64,000 bases of DNA from Tenacibaculum sp. MAR_2009_124 (lineage in GTDB: Bacteria > Bacteroidota > Bacteroidia > Flavobacteriales > Flavobacteriaceae). This document shows, one piece after another, positions 62,626 through 64,000 of this stretch; the stretch's first letter is position 1; each line of letters opens with the position of its first letter. A program made the translations under genes and the position numbers. The notes beneath the pieces are model-generated. The model was not told where the DNA came from. It was given only the letters and a program-made list of their open reading frames with translations, and did not search any database. The stretch lies in the NCBI RefSeq assembly GCF_900105455.1, contig NZ_FNSF01000001.1, positions 1,059,001-1,123,000 of the forward strand. Reading direction: 5' to 3'.

Positions 62626-63759
62626 TTAAATTCTTCTTATTCTTTTTTTTCTATTTTGTTCGTAATCTTCAAAAATCATTTCGCCCAAACCTTTTAAGCC
62701 AGTATAAAATGCCTTTCCTTGGTTTGCTTTTGTAAAATGCTGAATGAATTGCATTAGATAGGGATCTCTTGCGATCATAAAAGTTGTTATGGGGATGTGC
62801 AATTTTCTGGCTTGAGAAGCCATATTGTAACACTTTTCTACAATATACTTATCCAAACCATTACTATTCTTGTAGTACGTACCATCTGCCATTCGTAAAC
62901 AACTAGGTTTACCATCGGTAATCATAAAAATTTGCTTGTTGGTATTCCGTTTTCTTCGTAAAATGTCCAAGGCAAGTTGCAAGCCTGCAACGGTATTGGT
63001 ATGATAAGGTCCCACTTTTAAGTAAGGTAAATCTTGCACTGAAATCGTCCAAGCATCATTTCCAAAAACTAAAATATCAATAGAGTCTTTTGGGTAGCGA
63101 GTTCTAATCAACTCCGTTAAGGCCATGGCTACTTTTTTAGCGGGAGTAATTCTGTCTTCTCCGTATAATATCATACTGTGACTTATATCTATCATAAGTA
63201 CAGTACTCATTTGAGCCTTAAAATTGGTCTCTTGTACAATTAAATCTTGCTCCGTTAAGGAGAAATCACCAACACCATTATTAATCTGCGCATTTTTTAT
63301 ACTTTCGGTCATAGAGATTTGATCTAGAGAGTCTCCAAAATGAAAATTTCTGAATTCTCCTGTATGCTCATCTCCACTCCCAATTGCTTTTGTTTTATGA
63401 TTTCCAGAACCACTTTTTTTCATTTTTCCGAAAATTTGATTTAAAGCGTTCTGCCGTAATGCTTGTTCTGTTTTTGAAGTGATTTTAATTTTTTGACCTC
63501 CATTCCCCTTACCATCATCCAATTCCTCTCTGATATAACCTTTATTTTTTAAATCTTCTAAAAAATCGTCAAGTGTATATTTTGGAGTAGTCAAATTATA
63601 TTCTTTATCCAGTTGTTCCAACCATTCAAAGGCTTCATCAAAATCTCCAGAAGTATATGTTAAGAGTTCTTTGAAAATATCAAAAAGCTTATCGAATGGA
63701 GGGAGTTTTTTTTCCTTAAATTTTTCAAAACGTAATCCTTTATTAAACTGTCTACTCAT
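62626..63759 (-). CDS. VWA-domain protein, partner of the AAA+ ATPase
   Basis: A 377-residue protein. An N-terminal helical region (1-150) is followed by a von Willebrand A domain (about 185-370). It has the MIDAS motif D-x-S-x-S in IDISHSM, a Thr/Asp site (ITDGKPS) and a GLQLAL helix. It lacks a signal peptide. It is encoded ahead of the AAA+ gene on the same strand, so both probably act as a MoxR/VWA-type chaperone pair. Nothing near 63760-64000 shows a further gene. Confidence 0.85.
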   Translation of the reverse strand: MSRQFNKGLRFEKFKEKKLPPFDKLFDIFKELLTYTSGDFDEAFEWLEQLDKEYNLTTPKYTLDDFLEDLKNKGYIREELDDGKGNGGQKIKITSKTEQALRQNALNQIFGKMKKSGSGNHKTKAIGSGDEHTGEFRNFHFGDSLDQISMTESIKNAQINNGVGDFSLTEQDLIVQETNFKAQMSTVLMIDISHSMILYGEDRITPAKKVAMALTELIRTRYPKDSIDILVFGNDAWTISVQDLPYLKVGPYHTNTVAGLQLALDILRRKRNTNKQIFMITDGKPSCLRMADGTYYKNSNGLDKYIVEKCYNMASQARKLHIPITTFMIARDPYLMQFIQHFTKANQGKAFYTGLKGLGEMIFEDYEQNRKKRIRRI

Positions 63760-64000
63760 AGTATAAAAATACGGCTATTTGTGTTTTTATACCAGTTAAT
63801 TTATATATTACTTTAATTTTTAATGCTTATAAATACAGTGAATAAAGAAATATAATTGCAATTTAACATGTTTTTAATGATTAAAACACTTGTAATTAAA
63901 GTTTGGAATGGCTTACAGCGATAAAATTATTAAAATCGATATTTTTGTTTAATGTGAAGTATATTTTAAGGAATATGAGATAGCTCAATTTTAAAAACTT

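Overview
The window is an AT-rich chromosomal segment from a member of the Bacteroidota, most likely a marine member of the Flavobacteriaceae. The evidence is the gene content: LytS/LytTR two-component systems, ABC permeases fused to M1 peptidases, GLPGLI and DUF6515 proteins, CarboxypepD_reg-type outer-membrane receptors, a type IX secretion sorting domain, Bacteroidota-style TAnnTTTG promoter sequence, and AT-rich leaders with weak Shine-Dalgarno signals. I see no tRNA, rRNA, CRISPR array or intact insertion sequence.

Layout. 1-6.5 kb: a LytTR regulator (cut by the window edge) and its kinase, divergent from an ABC exporter whose permease carries an M1 peptidase domain. 6.6-10.8 kb: an accessory island with a decarboxylase resembling the PsiD clade of phosphatidylserine decarboxylases, divergent from an actinoporin-like protein, an aegerolysin-like protein and a purple-acid-phosphatase-like enzyme. 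10.8-15.9 kb: histidine catabolism (hutH, hutU) behind a GNAT gene, divergent from a LysR regulator with a visible operator. 16-25 kb: a tight seven-gene catabolic operon (acyl-CoA ligase, aldehyde dehydrogenase, OmpW/AlkL-like porin, styrene-oxide-isomerase-like protein, flavoprotein, nitronate monooxygenase-like protein, GMC oxidoreductase), divergent from an AraC regulator. 25.9-32.1 kb: a set of three separate Rieske fusion proteins (Rieske on a heme membrane protein, on a TPP enzyme, and on a GltB-like FMN enzyme) with three small partners. 32.3-37.5 kb: topoisomerase III split by a frameshift, then an M1 peptidase and a DUF6702 protein. 37.6-41.2 kb: four tandem secreted paralogues. 41.5-46.4 kb: PepE, TetR, Mpo1-like protein and a secreted M19-like dipeptidase whose sorting signal is frameshifted. 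46.4-47.6 kb: gene-free, repeat-rich DNA. 47.6-56.7 kb: secreted and envelope proteins, a TonB-type barrel with GLPGLI partner, and a second LytS/LytTR pair. 57.1-63.8 kb: AsmA-like protein, an unknown protein, and an AAA+/VWA pair.

How the genes may work together. The 16-25 kb operon looks like the lower part of an alk pathway (AlkL, AlkJ, AlkH and AlkK functions) with an epoxide isomerase in place of AlkB. I infer a route of the type alkene or aryl-alkene epoxide to aldehyde to acid to acyl-CoA. The adjacent Rieske set could supply or use electrons, but that is speculation. The 8-10.8 kb trio looks like a membrane-active protein pair plus a phosphoesterase. These two regions are the best candidates for undescribed systems.

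Two genes (topB and the M19-like gene) are broken by one-base changes in short homopolymers, so sequencing error must be excluded before reading biology into them.
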